Positions 1 through 9,055 of a stretch of 64,000 nt of DNA are shown piece by piece. The position numbers and the translations under genes were made by a program. Source of the DNA: an uncultured Oscillospiraceae bacterium (GTDB taxonomy: Bacteria; Bacillota; Clostridia; Oscillospirales; Ruminococcaceae); assembly GCA_934481385.1 (NCBI GenBank), contig CAKSPD010000002.1:95118-159117 (forward strand), read 5' to 3'. The notes beneath the pieces were generated by a model. It was given only the letters and a program-made list of their open reading frames with translations, searched no databases and was not told where the DNA came from. Numbering within the stretch: position 1 is the first letter of the stretch; every line of letters starts with the position of its first letter.

Positions 1-61
1 TTATATATTAAAGAAAAAACTGTAAGATTATACAAACCGCAGTTGCATTATTTGTATATAT

Positions 62-232
62 TTACTGTCTGCGTGTTATCTTATATTCATCGCCGTCACG
101 GTAATAGGGGCATTTTTTATAATGTCCCTGAATAAGCCTTGCATACTCATCTTCATCAAGATTTCTTTCACAAATCCAGCATTCATATTCTTCATCATAA
201 TAATAGTATGCACATGTTTCGCAGTCGTTCAT
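62..232 (-). CDS. Small cysteine-rich protein, DUF6472-like
   Basis: A 56-residue acidic protein with paired cysteines near both ends (CETC, CWIC and a later CPYY) and many tyrosines. The pattern suggests a small metal-binding knuckle. I recall this layout from small clostridial proteins of the DUF6472 type, but the name is from memory. The start at base 232 is preferred because GAGG lies about 6 bases upstream; a start 18 bases earlier would overlap the acetyltransferase. It follows that gene by one base, so the two are probably co-translated. Function unknown. Confidence 0.6.
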   Translation of the reverse strand: MNDCETCAYYYYDEEYECWICERNLDEDEYARLIQGHYKKCPYYRDGDEYKITRRQ

Positions 233-233
233 A

Positions 234-728
234 TCATACCTCAAAACCATAGATATGGTCGTTCATAACATATCCATGACCTATTTCAGTAATTTCACTT
301 CTTATGCGTTTCATACCGAGTTTTTCATAGATAGGAACAGCATTGTTATGTATATTTACAGTAAGCCAAATCATAGTATTTCCGTTTTTATGGGCAATAT
401 CCTTGATAAATTCAAAAGCCTGCCTTGCATATCCGTTTCCTCTGAAAGATTTTTTGATATAGAGCTTTGAAAGGAAAAGCGTATTGTCAGGTTTTTCGCA
501 TATTGCAAAATATCCGATTTTTTCTCCGTCCAGCACAAAATTGTAATACTGGTAACCTTCCTGTTCAATCTGTTCTGTAATAGCTTTTTCAGACTGAAAT
601 TTATCAACCATATAATCAATCTGGTCCTGTGAGAGAATGCATATAAAATGCTGATTCCAGATTTCACGTGCAAGCTCAGAGGTTTCTTTAATTTCCTCCG
701 GAGTGACTACCTTTTTAAATTCCAACAT
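234..728 (-). CDS. GNAT family N-acetyltransferase
   Basis: A 164-residue single-domain GNAT protein, which would transfer an acetyl group from acetyl-CoA to an amine. The acetyl-CoA pyrophosphate loop is visible as RGNGYA at residues 96-101, followed by the usual helix; the C-terminal part has the NNAVPIYEKLGMK signature of motif B at about 129-141. The start at base 728 is chosen because AGGA precedes it; the longer frame to base 791 has no ribosome site. The substrate cannot be told from the sequence. A promoter lies at 780-808. Confidence 0.85.
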   Translation of the reverse strand: MLEFKKVVTPEEIKETSELAREIWNQHFICILSQDQIDYMVDKFQSEKAITEQIEQEGYQYYNFVLDGEKIGYFAICEKPDNTLFLSKLYIKKSFRGNGYARQAFEFIKDIAHKNGNTMIWLTVNIHNNAVPIYEKLGMKRIRSEITEIGHGYVMNDHIYGFEV

Positions 729-779
729 AAAAAACACGTCCTTTCGTGAAAAAGCAAAACGCTTTAAGCCGTTTTCATT

Positions 780-808
780 ATTATACTCCATTTTTCGTCA
801 ATAGTCAA
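780..808 (-). promoter_or_regulatory. Sigma-A type promoter for the GNAT gene
   Basis: On the minus strand TTGACT and a perfect TATAAT are separated by 17 bases, upstream of the acetyltransferase start. Confidence 0.7.
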
Positions 809-832
809 CAGAATTTTCAATTTTTTCAGAGG

Positions 833-860
833 TAAAAAAGGGCAGTTTTTTCAACTGCCC
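833..860 (-). terminator. Intrinsic terminator after the YfhO-type gene
   Basis: GGGCAGTT pairs with AACTGCCC around a short A/T loop (840-860). On the minus strand this is followed by a run of six T, just after the stop codon of the YfhO-type gene. Confidence 0.85.
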
Positions 861-867
861 TTAATTA

Positions 868-3800
868 TTATTTTTCGCTGTCGTTTTTATTTTCAGGATT
901 TTCAGAATTATCATCTTTATTATCCATTTTTTCAATATCAATATTCGCAACAGCACCCTTTGATTTTATAAGCTTGTTAACCTTTTCTTTAGCTTTTTTC
1001 TGAGCTTTCTGCTGTTCTTCTTCAAGCTTTTTCTGCTGTTCAGCAAGCTGTGCAATTATTTTCTTATCGCTTTTCAGATAGATAAGAACAATTATAGCTA
1101 TACCAAGGATAAGTGTTACAACTCCGAGATTGAATCCGGGAGGAGTATATTTCATTGTAACAGTATGTGTACCGGGTTCAAGAGGAATACCGATAAAAGC
1201 TTTAAGAATTTCAACAGGTTCAACTTTCTTTCCGTCAACCTTTATGCTCCAGCCCGGTTCGGAAGGAATTGTTGTAAGCATAATCTGACCATCTTCAGCA
1301 GTGATAGTTCCCTCAATATATCTGTCATTGTAATCACTGATTTCCCACTGATTCTGTTTAAGAAGTGCAATATCCTCATCAAACAAATCCTTGTGGAACT
1401 GATAGAACTGGAAGTCCTTTATAATAGTATATTCTTCCTTGTCAGGTTCAGTTGAATTAAGTCTTACTGTAAGACGTACTTCAATTTCTGTACCCGGTTC
1501 AAAAGAACCTACTCTTACTATTGAATAGTTATGGTTTTCAAAATATGCACCTGAGCCGAGTGACTTATGATTTGTAAACTGACCGTCTGAACCTTTTTCA
1601 GATGAAATCCATGTATTTACAGCCTTTTCGTTCTGTGTTTTAAGATACATATATATATCATCACTTGTCTGTGCTGTAAAGTGTATATTGATTATAGGGT
1701 CAACGGCATCAGCATCTGCTGTGTATAATGTCTGGTCACCGTATGGTGAAACCTGAATCTGCTGTGTTGAAATTTCTGTATCAAGACGTGTGTAATATTC
1801 CTTGTTGCCGTTTATAAGAATAGAACCGTCCTGATTAAGAAATTCTGTGTTTCCTGTTGCTGTACTGAGCAACATATTCTGACTGTTGAACGGATTGTCA
1901 TTTCCTAAAAATGCAAGATTTGTTATAGAATTGTCAATCATATAGCCGATTGAAAGAGCATCAGGATTTCTGTAAACTGTAAGAGTCTTGTCCTCATCTT
2001 TCTGATTTTTATAATCATAGCTGAAAACAGGTTCATAATCAGGATTGAGAAGGCTTGAATTATTATTGTTGTCTATAACATATTTTATGCCAAGCATTGA
2101 ATCTGCGAGAGGTGTATTACCGTCATAACGTGTAACATAACTTCTCATAGAATATCCCATAGTTTCAATGAAATTGATGATTTTCGTGTTCATTACAGAA
2201 CTTGAATGCGATATTCCTCTTAATCCGTATGCAAGGTTATCGTTTACGCATCTGAAGAAAGTTTTTTCAGCTCTGTAAAGACTGCTGTCATATTTTTCAA
2301 GCTCATCTGTAACATCACGTCCTGCCTGAATTTCGTTGTAATATGAAGTACGTGAAGAATATGCAACTTCTTCATCAATTTTCTTGAATGAATCAAGGGC
2401 ATTGTAACAGGCTTCAGCTGATATTACAACAGTCATAATACCTGAAATTATATTTACTGTCTTTGCTTTCTTCATATTCTTGCTTATAAAGAAAAGACCA
2501 ACAAGATAAATTCCGGCAAGAATCATTCCGAAAACAAATGTCATAACTGTATCGACATAAACTATATTGCCTTTTTTAACATAGTTAAAGCTCGGCATTT
2601 TCGCATCAAAATACATTACAAGGGCAAGTATTCCGATAAATACCCCTGCAATTTTTCCGATAGTAAGTTTAAGTCCCTCAAGTTTTGAGAACGTCATAAC
2701 CGCCATTGAAACAAGTACGAATGACATAAGGAATGAATATCTGTAAGGCAACCAGTTAGGAGTCTGTCCGCCATGCCACATCATATCAGCAGGCTTGATA
2801 TACATACTGAAGAAAAGAACTGCAACAAGGAATGAATATCCTACCTTTTTATTCCACTTTATTTCCTTGTTCATATAGAAAAGCGGTAAAAGAACGGTTG
2901 TTATCATACCGCAGTATATTTCAGGTTTTCCATGCATATTTACAGAATAATACTGATTAGGGAAAAGACATGGCAAAAGTTCTATCGGTGAAAACTGCGT
3001 TGAAAAGCTGTAATCAGGCTTGCCTGAAAATTCAAATTTACCGAGTGAAAGGGCATTGTATACAGGAAGTATCATAAATGCACTGCACATCAGCACAATT
3101 ACTGTACAAAATCCGAATATTATTGTCTTTTTAACATAATCCTGTACTTTGAGCTTTGCATCTGTTCCGAAGAAAAGATAATAGAAATAATAAAGTGCTG
3201 TGAATATTGCAATCATAAAGCCGATATAGAAATTGGCTACAAACATTATTGCAAGAGGAATTATATAGTTTATCTTTCTGCCGTTGTCAATAAAGTATTC
3301 TATTCCGAGTGCAACAAGAGGCAGAAATACAATTCCGTCAAGCCACATCGGGTCTATTGTCTGAATTACTGCATATGCCATCATAGAATATGCTGTTGAG
3401 AACATAAGTGACTGAAGTGGCTGGATATTTTTTGATTTGCGTATGTAGATACTGAATGTAAGACCTGCTGTTCCGAGTTTGCAGAGCTGCATTATCATAA
3501 TACTTTCAAGAATCATTGTTCTTGGAAGCAGTATTGGTATGAGCGTAAACGGACTTGCCAGATAATATCCGATTATACCCATAAATTCACCGGAGAGATC
3601 TCTGCTCCAGTTGTAGAAAAAGCTTCCGTCCCCCCAGAAAGCATCTCTTATTGCCTCAAAATAATAGATATACTGACCATTAAGGTCAAGTGCAAGAACA
3701 GAGCCTTCTTTTCCGAACGGATAAATGTCGAAATTGGCATAAGCAATCAATACAAGCACTACCGGCAGAAAAAATGATGCAAGATACATATAATTTCTGT

Positions 3801-3876
3801 CAAACCACTGTTTCAGCTTATTTCCTGAAGCTTCGGCAGGTATCGGTTGATTTATGCCTAAAGTTTTACTTGCCAT
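868..3876 (-). CDS. YfhO family polytopic membrane protein
   Basis: A 1002-residue integral membrane protein of the YfhO family. The N-terminal two thirds contains roughly a dozen hydrophobic segments with the early motif LDLNGQYIYYFEAI characteristic of the family. A long extracytoplasmic region follows, then a final membrane segment (LGVVTLILGIAIIVLIYL) and a charged coiled-coil tail rich in K, E and Q. Known Firmicutes members (B. subtilis YfhO, Listeria GtlB) act as GT-C-fold glycosyltransferases that decorate teichoic acids outside the membrane; the acceptor here is unknown. The start at 3876 is set by AAGGAGG; the 32 extra in-frame codons upstream have no ribosome site. Confidence 0.85.
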   Translation of the reverse strand: MASKTLGINQPIPAEASGNKLKQWFDRNYMYLASFFLPVVLVLIAYANFDIYPFGKEGSVLALDLNGQYIYYFEAIRDAFWGDGSFFYNWSRDLSGEFMGIIGYYLASPFTLIPILLPRTMILESIMIMQLCKLGTAGLTFSIYIRKSKNIQPLQSLMFSTAYSMMAYAVIQTIDPMWLDGIVFLPLVALGIEYFIDNGRKINYIIPLAIMFVANFYIGFMIAIFTALYYFYYLFFGTDAKLKVQDYVKKTIIFGFCTVIVLMCSAFMILPVYNALSLGKFEFSGKPDYSFSTQFSPIELLPCLFPNQYYSVNMHGKPEIYCGMITTVLLPLFYMNKEIKWNKKVGYSFLVAVLFFSMYIKPADMMWHGGQTPNWLPYRYSFLMSFVLVSMAVMTFSKLEGLKLTIGKIAGVFIGILALVMYFDAKMPSFNYVKKGNIVYVDTVMTFVFGMILAGIYLVGLFFISKNMKKAKTVNIISGIMTVVISAEACYNALDSFKKIDEEVAYSSRTSYYNEIQAGRDVTDELEKYDSSLYRAEKTFFRCVNDNLAYGLRGISHSSSVMNTKIINFIETMGYSMRSYVTRYDGNTPLADSMLGIKYVIDNNNNSSLLNPDYEPVFSYDYKNQKDEDKTLTVYRNPDALSIGYMIDNSITNLAFLGNDNPFNSQNMLLSTATGNTEFLNQDGSILINGNKEYYTRLDTEISTQQIQVSPYGDQTLYTADADAVDPIINIHFTAQTSDDIYMYLKTQNEKAVNTWISSEKGSDGQFTNHKSLGSGAYFENHNYSIVRVGSFEPGTEIEVRLTVRLNSTEPDKEEYTIIKDFQFYQFHKDLFDEDIALLKQNQWEISDYNDRYIEGTITAEDGQIMLTTIPSEPGWSIKVDGKKVEPVEILKAFIGIPLEPGTHTVTMKYTPPGFNLGVVTLILGIAIIVLIYLKSDKKIIAQLAEQQKKLEEEQQKAQKKAKEKVNKLIKSKGAVANIDIEKMDNKDDNSENPENKNDSEK

Positions 3877-3922
3877 GTTTTCCTCCTTAAAATATTTTTT
3901 GCAAAAAGCATAATATGAACTC

Positions 3923-3951
3923 ATTATACTACATATTATGTTTTTTTGCAA
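3923..3951 (-). promoter_or_regulatory. Promoter for the YfhO-type gene
   Basis: On the minus strand TTGCAA, 17 bases, then TATAAT, about 50 bases before the chosen start. Confidence 0.6.
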
Positions 3952-3992
3952 TAGTAAAAAGAATTTTTTCAAAAAATTTTTTAATGCTTCTC

Positions 3993-4021
3993 TTGACTTT
4001 TACTTCTCCTGCTGATATAAT
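3993..4021 (+). promoter_or_regulatory. Promoter for tRNA-Thr
   Basis: TTGACT, 17-base spacer, TATAAT, ending nine bases before the tRNA 5' end. Confidence 0.75.
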
Positions 4022-4029
4022 ATCATTAT

Positions 4030-4102
4030 GCTTGTGTAGCACAGCCGGTAGTGCAGTTCATTCGTAATGAACAGGTCGCAGGTTCAAATCCTGTCACAAG
4101 CT
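4030..4102 (+). tRNA. tRNA-Thr (anticodon CGT)
   Basis: A 73-base cloverleaf: acceptor stem GCTTGTG/CACAAGC, D-arm GCAC/GTGC, anticodon stem GTTCA/TGAAC with loop TTCGTAA giving anticodon CGT, and a T-loop GTTCAAATC. The CCA end is not encoded. It has its own promoter and terminator. Confidence 0.93.
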
Positions 4103-4113
4103 CTGGCAAAGAA

Positions 4114-4151
4114 AATCCGTTTCCTTAAATACGGGAAACGGATTATTTTTT
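4114..4151 (+). terminator. Terminator after tRNA-Thr
   Basis: AATCCGTTTCC pairs with GGAAACGGATT and is followed by a T-rich run. Confidence 0.8.
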
Positions 4152-4159
4152 GCTGAATA

Positions 4160-4774
4160 TCAGCAGTCATAAGCTCTCACACGGAATTTAGCACCTGTTT
4201 TTCTGCATATTTCCTCAGAAGCTTTAATCTGTTCTTCCGGAATAACATCAACAACAGTCATAACTGTTTTTGTATTTCCTGTATTGACGCAGTCATTTGC
4301 AAATTTCTGCATAGCTTCAAAAGCATTGCTGTATTTTGGACGTGTAACTTTCATATATTCATCTTCAGTTCCGGCATTAAGACTTATTGATATTGTATCA
4401 AAAACTTCACTGAGAATTTCTGATGTCGGCTTATTGTTGATAAGGTCTGAAAGTCCGTTTGTATTGAGTCTTAACGGCGGACAGGCATTTATCTCTTTCA
4501 TGGCTTTTGCAGTTCTGATAAGAACATCAAGACGGCATGTAGGTTCTCCGTATCCGCAGAATATTATTTCCTCATAATCAGAGAGTTTGTATTTTTTTAC
4601 ATCATTCATAATCTCATCAAATGAGGGTTCATGTTCAAGCCAGAGCGATTCTGAACCGTATGCACTATCTCCGTTATGTCTTATGCAGAATGTACAGTTG
4701 CAGGGACATTTATTTGTGATATTCATATAAAGCTTGTTTCCTATGGGATAACATATTGTCATTTTCTTTTCCAT
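4160..4774 (-). CDS. TatD-linked radical SAM protein
   Basis: A 204-residue compact radical SAM protein. The cluster-binding CxxxCxxC is at C23, C27 and C30, followed by IRHNGD, then FCGYGEPT for SAM binding. The opening YPIGNKLYMNIT and the short length match the family described as TatD family-associated radical SAM proteins, which are often encoded beside or fused to a TatD nuclease. No tatD is next to it in this window. The ATG at 4774 is preferred over an upstream TTG because GGAGG lies 10 bases away. The reaction is unknown. Confidence 0.85.
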   Translation of the reverse strand: MEKKMTICYPIGNKLYMNITNKCPCNCTFCIRHNGDSAYGSESLWLEHEPSFDEIMNDVKKYKLSDYEEIIFCGYGEPTCRLDVLIRTAKAMKEINACPPLRLNTNGLSDLINNKPTSEILSEVFDTISISLNAGTEDEYMKVTRPKYSNAFEAMQKFANDCVNTGNTKTVMTVVDVIPEEQIKASEEICRKTGAKFRVRAYDC

Positions 4775-4800
4775 AATCAAAAAACCTCCTTTTTAAGTAT

Positions 4801-4829
4801 ATTCTATCACAAAGAATTTTTTATGTCAA
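4801..4829 (-). promoter_or_regulatory. Promoter for the radical SAM gene
   Basis: On the minus strand TTGACA, 17 bases, TAGAAT. It is back-to-back with the rightward promoter at 4840-4868. Confidence 0.7.
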
Positions 4830-4839
4830 ATATATTTTG

Positions 4840-4868
4840 TTGACAAAACAAAAATAAAACGCTATAAT
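4840..4868 (+). promoter_or_regulatory. Promoter for the HAD-like gene
   Basis: TTGACA, 17-base spacer, TATAAT, about 30 bases before the start codon. Confidence 0.75.
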
Positions 4869-4897
4869 TATAAAAAAAATGAAATGAGAGAGCATTA

Positions 4898-6136
4898 TTG
4901 AAGATAACAGAAAATCAGAAAAAAACCTTTGAAAAACTGACATCACACATAAATCAGAATAAAATCAAAGCTGTAAGTTTCAGCATATCTGATACGCTTA
5001 CGGAAATGCCTTTTTTATATAATACTGACCTTTTTTTTCTTATGGAAAATGAATTTTCAAAAATTTCCAACGGGAAAAAGAATTTTTCTGCTTTAAGAGT
5101 TCAGGCAGAAAAAAATGCAGTCAAAAATGATAAATTCTCTGAACCGAATATAAATGCCATATATTCGGAATTTTCAGAACTGACAGGGATAAGCTCTGAG
5201 GATTCCGAAAAGCTTATGAATCTTGAATCAGAGCTTATCATCAAATTTACCTGCCCCAGAAAATGCGGTATTGAGCTTATGCGTGAGGCTGAAAGGCTCA
5301 GTAAAAAAATTGTTCTTACTGAAAATACATACCTTACTGAAGAAATAATTGAAAAAATACTCAAAAAATGCGGTATAACAGGATACCGAATGATTTTTCT
5401 TTCAGATAAAACAGGGCTTTCAAAGCAAAATGGTGACATTTATCAGCATGTGCTGAAAAGACTTAAATTAAATTCAGGTCAGCTTCTCCATATAGGAAGC
5501 AATGTTCAGGCAGATTTGGAAGCTCCTATAAATCAGGGTATAACAGCTCTGTATCTCCCTGCATGCAGGGAACAGCTTTTTAAAAACGGTAAATTATGCG
5601 GATATATATACAGCAAGGCAGGGAAAAAAATAAACACACAGAAATATTTCACACTCCGCTGTCTTATGGGTATGTATGCACTTTATGCCTTTGATTATCC
5701 TTTTTCTGAAATACCGGAAGGCGATTTCTGCATGTGTCCTGAAAATATCGGATTTGCTGTTCTTGGCGGAATATCTTTATATAAATCATTCTCACCGGAA
5801 AAAAAGCTCATGACTGATGTTATCAACGCTATGCGTATGAATTCTGAAATTCTTTCAGGAGAATGTGACTTTAAAAAAATGTATTCTGAATGTTTTGGAA
5901 ATACTCTTGAAAATCTTGATTATGAATGTTGCACACTTCCGTTTGAAATGTTTTTCAGTCATGCGTGTGACACAGAAAGAGATTTTATCAGGAAAAATTT
6001 TTCGGATTCCGTTTATAACGAATGGTGCGGAAATATATCGGAATTTGATATTTCAGAAAATATCCGTAAAAATAAAACTCAAAAAGAAAAAAACAGCTTT
6101 TTAAGCAAATTTATCAGAAGAAAGAGAAAAAAATAA
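4898..6136 (+). CDS. HAD-like protein lacking catalytic aspartates
   Basis: A 412-residue protein whose first 220 residues follow the haloacid dehalogenase fold: motif I region VSFSISDTL (26-34), a motif II-like strand IVLTENTYL (about 138-146) and motif IV LLHIGSNVQADLEAP (197-210). In active relatives of the COG5610 type, motif I is SFDIFDTL and motif IV begins GDN. Here the nucleophile position is Ser29 and the first motif IV aspartate is Ser201, so phosphatase activity is doubtful. The C-terminal 190 residues are unrecognised and end in a basic tail. The start is TTG, preceded by GAGAG, because nearby ATGs run into stops. The gene abuts the MATE gene by one base. Confidence 0.7.
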   Translation: MKITENQKKTFEKLTSHINQNKIKAVSFSISDTLTEMPFLYNTDLFFLMENEFSKISNGKKNFSALRVQAEKNAVKNDKFSEPNINAIYSEFSELTGISSEDSEKLMNLESELIIKFTCPRKCGIELMREAERLSKKIVLTENTYLTEEIIEKILKKCGITGYRMIFLSDKTGLSKQNGDIYQHVLKRLKLNSGQLLHIGSNVQADLEAPINQGITALYLPACREQLFKNGKLCGYIYSKAGKKINTQKYFTLRCLMGMYALYAFDYPFSEIPEGDFCMCPENIGFAVLGGISLYKSFSPEKKLMTDVINAMRMNSEILSGECDFKKMYSECFGNTLENLDYECCTLPFEMFFSHACDTERDFIRKNFSDSVYNEWCGNISEFDISENIRKNKTQKEKNSFLSKFIRRKRKK

Positions 6137-6137
6137 A

Positions 6138-7514
6138 ATGAATGAAATAAAAGAAAAAAGCATATATAAAAAGGCTCTTATTCTTGCTGTTCCTATGATG
6201 ATACAGAACGGCATAACAAATATGGTAAGCCTTGTTGACAATGTTATGGTCGGAACACTTGGTACTGAGGCTATGACTGCCGTTTCAATAGTCGGACAGC
6301 TTATTTTTGTATTCAATCTTGCTGTTTTCGGTGGTCTTTCAGGTGCGGGAATTTATTCTGCACAGTATTACGGACAGAAAAATATGGAGGGATTCAGAAA
6401 TACTTTCAGAATGAAACAGTTTATCGGTTTTTTCTGTATGATATGCGGTCTTGCTGTATTTATAATCGGAAATGAATTTCTGATAGAAAGATATTTACAT
6501 GGTGAAAGCAGTTCGGTAAATCCTGAAATTACTATGGAATATGCAAAACAGTATCTTTATATAATGCTCTTTGGTATTCCTCCTTTTGTACTGACTCAGA
6601 TATATGCAACAAGTCTGCGTGAATCAGGCGACAGCATAAAACCTATGACGGCAGGTATTATTTCAGTCGTTGTTGATATAGTTTTTAACTGGATTCTTAT
6701 ATATGGAAATCTCGGTATGCCTGCTCTGCAAGTCCGTGGAGCTGCAATTGCTACTGTTCTTTCAAGAATCGTTGAATGTGTTGTTATAGTTGTATGGTCT
6801 ATCGCAAGAAAAGACAAGCATGTATTTCTTCAGGGAATTTACAGCAAGTTTTCCGTTCCTGCTGGATTTGCTGTTAAAATAATCAAAAAAGGTCTGCCTA
6901 TCTTCTTCAATGAATTTCTATGGGCAGGAAGTATTGCTATGCTGACACAATGCTATTCAACAAGAGGTCTTGAAATAGTGGCAGGTCTTAATATCTCAAA
7001 CGCAATATGCAATCTGCTCAATGTAGTTTTTGTTGCACTCGGTTCAGCAGTCGGAATAATTATCGGTCAGATGCTAGGTGCTTCTGAATATGAAAAGGCA
7101 AAACACGATTCCTTCTGCCTTATGCGTTTTGCAGGAGGATTATGTATAATCCTTACTGTAATATTAATTGCAGTTTCGGGAGTATTTCCAAAATTATATG
7201 ACACAACAACTGAAATTAAAAATTATGGCAGAAACTTTATAATAATTACAGCACTTTTCTTCCCTTTGCAGGGTATGCTAAATGCACTTTACTTTACACT
7301 TCGTTCAGGCGGTCAGACATTTATTACATTTCTTTTTGACAGCGTTTATTCGTGGGTTGTTTCCGTTACGCTTGCATATATTCTTTGCAGATTTACTGCT
7401 TTGCCGGTTCTCGCAATCTATGCAATAGTTCAGTCTGTTGATATAATAAAATTTGCAATAGGATTTATCCTCATAAAGAAAGGTATCTGGATTAGCAATA
7501 TCGTATCAGAATAA
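6138..7514 (+). CDS. MATE family multidrug/cation efflux transporter
   Basis: A 458-residue protein with about twelve hydrophobic segments in two halves. The opening KKALILAVPMMIQNGITNMVSLVDNVMVG and the repeat at about 245 (GLPIFFNEFLWAGS) are typical of MATE antiporters, which export cationic drugs or metabolites using Na+ or H+. It starts two bases after the HAD-like stop and is probably on that transcript. Substrate unknown. Confidence 0.92.
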   Translation: MNEIKEKSIYKKALILAVPMMIQNGITNMVSLVDNVMVGTLGTEAMTAVSIVGQLIFVFNLAVFGGLSGAGIYSAQYYGQKNMEGFRNTFRMKQFIGFFCMICGLAVFIIGNEFLIERYLHGESSSVNPEITMEYAKQYLYIMLFGIPPFVLTQIYATSLRESGDSIKPMTAGIISVVVDIVFNWILIYGNLGMPALQVRGAAIATVLSRIVECVVIVVWSIARKDKHVFLQGIYSKFSVPAGFAVKIIKKGLPIFFNEFLWAGSIAMLTQCYSTRGLEIVAGLNISNAICNLLNVVFVALGSAVGIIIGQMLGASEYEKAKHDSFCLMRFAGGLCIILTVILIAVSGVFPKLYDTTTEIKNYGRNFIIITALFFPLQGMLNALYFTLRSGGQTFITFLFDSVYSWVVSVTLAYILCRFTALPVLAIYAIVQSVDIIKFAIGFILIKKGIWISNIVSE

Positions 7515-7540
7515 TATTACAGAAAAGGGGTTATAATTTT

Positions 7541-8050
7541 ATGAAAAAAGAATATCTTGAGGCAGGAAAAATAGTCAATATACATGGAATCAGGGGTGAG
7601 GTCAAAATTATGCCTTATTGCGATTCTCCTGAACTTCTCTGCGAATTTGACAGACTTTTTCTCGGAAAATCACTTAAAGAAATATATATTCAGCGTTCAA
7701 GAGTTCAGAAAAATATGGTTATATGTAAGATTGAAGGAATCGACTCTCCTGAACAGGCTGAAAAACTCCGCAATCAAATGCTTTATATGCACCGTGATGA
7801 TTTGGAACTTGATGAAAATACCTATTTCATTCAGGATTTAATCGGAATAACAGTAAAAGATGCTGATACAGGTGAAATATACGGAACTATTGACGATGTA
7901 TTGCAGACAGGTGCAAATGATGTTTATTCCATAAAAAACGGTAACAAAAATTATCTTGTTCCTGCTATTGCTGATGTTGTTGTTGATACTGATATTGATT
8001 CAGGAATAATGACAATAAGAGTTCCGGAGGGTCTTTTCGATGAAGATTGA
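7541..8050 (+). CDS. rimM: Ribosome maturation factor RimM
   Basis: A 169-residue protein with the N-terminal RimM beta-barrel (YLEAGKIVNIHGIRGEVKI) and a C-terminal PRC-barrel domain (YFIQDLIGITV onward, ending YLVPAIADVV). RimM binds S19 and assists maturation of the 30S head. It overlaps trmD by 11 bases, the usual rimM-trmD pairing. The partners rpsP and rplS that often flank this pair are not here. Confidence 0.96.
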   Translation: MKKEYLEAGKIVNIHGIRGEVKIMPYCDSPELLCEFDRLFLGKSLKEIYIQRSRVQKNMVICKIEGIDSPEQAEKLRNQMLYMHRDDLELDENTYFIQDLIGITVKDADTGEIYGTIDDVLQTGANDVYSIKNGNKNYLVPAIADVVVDTDIDSGIMTIRVPEGLFDED

Positions 8051-8744
8051 AATAGCTACTCTTTTTCCGGAAATGTGTGAGGCTGTTCTGGGTGAAAGTA
8101 TTATCGGACGTGCCAGAAAAAAGGGCGTTATAGATATAAAATGCCGTAATATCCGTGATTATACTCTTGACAAGCACAGGCGTGTTGATGATATTCCATA
8201 TGGCGGAGGTATGGGAATGGTTATGCAGTGTGACCCTATTTACAACTGCTATAAGGCTGTATGCGAGGAAAACAATGCTGTTCCTTATACAATATATATG
8301 TCCCCTAAGGGGAAAATCTTCAGTCAGGAAAAAGCAATAGAGCTTTCAAAGCGTGATTTTATATTTATAATATGCGGTCACTATGAAGGTGTTGACCAGC
8401 GTATTATTGATGAAATTGTTGATGAAGAAATTTCAGCAGGTGATTATGTTCTTACAGGCGGTGAAATTCCGGCAGTTATGCTTACTGATGCTGTTGCAAG
8501 AATGTGTGACGGTGTTTTATCTGATTCAGTATGCTTTGAAGATGAAAGCATTTACAGCGGTCTGCTTGAATATCCCCACTACACACGCCCTGAAAACTGG
8601 AATGATAAAAAAGTTCCGCCTGTTCTGTTATCAGGTCATCATAAAAATATTGCTGAATGGCGACTTCAGAAAAGTATTGAACTGACACGGGAACGCCGTC
8701 CGGATTTACTGGAAAAATATGAACACTCCGCTGAAAACAAATAA
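8040..8744 (+). CDS. trmD: tRNA (guanine37-N1)-methyltransferase TrmD
   Basis: A 234-residue SPOUT methyltransferase that places m1G at position 37 of tRNAs, preventing frameshifts. Diagnostic pieces are IRDYTLDKHRRVDDIPYGGG, the knot motif CGHYEGVDQR, and DYVLTGGEIPA. Length is typical. It is translated from inside the rimM coding region, so the two are coupled. Confidence 0.97.
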   Translation: MKIEIATLFPEMCEAVLGESIIGRARKKGVIDIKCRNIRDYTLDKHRRVDDIPYGGGMGMVMQCDPIYNCYKAVCEENNAVPYTIYMSPKGKIFSQEKAIELSKRDFIFIICGHYEGVDQRIIDEIVDEEISAGDYVLTGGEIPAVMLTDAVARMCDGVLSDSVCFEDESIYSGLLEYPHYTRPENWNDKKVPPVLLSGHHKNIAEWRLQKSIELTRERRPDLLEKYEHSAENK

Positions 8745-8815
8745 TACCTCAGGTAACGACAGATATGTATTATATACCTCGTGTATATTTTTTGCCGTAT
8801 TGCACATAATTATAT

Positions 8816-8850
8816 GTTGAAAGTTATTGATTATGACAATCAATTTCAAC
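8816..8850. repeat. Interrupted inverted repeat upstream of ptsH
   Basis: GTTGAA and ATTGATT on the left pair with AATCAAT and TTCAAC on the right, with a few unpaired bases on the left side and a 5-base loop. No T run follows, so it is not an obvious terminator. It could slow transcription from trmD or bind a regulator. Confidence 0.5.
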
Positions 8851-8953
8851 TTTTCCAATTGTGATATTGAACAATGAAAACTTATTTTTCCCCATTCCAT
8901 TTAATATAAATGTAGAAAATAACAATTTCAACCAACTTAATGATAAAAATCCG

Positions 8954-8982
8954 TTGACTCATTAAAAAAATAAATGTATAAT
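8954..8982 (+). promoter_or_regulatory. ptsH promoter
   Basis: TTGACT, 17-base spacer, TATAAT. Confidence 0.75.
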
Positions 8983-9055
8983 ACTATCAAGCGGTAAAAA
9001 TTCAATACTGTTTTTTATTATACCTGTTTTTAAAACAGATTAAGGAGAGAGTGAT

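Larger units (their letters stand above)
8745..9055. other. AT-rich 311-base gap with hairpin and ptsH leader
   Basis: No gene is supported here. The stretch holds an interrupted hairpin at 8816-8850, the ptsH promoter at 8954-8982 and a leader of roughly 65 bases before ptsH. No clear trmD terminator with a T run was seen. Confidence 0.7.
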
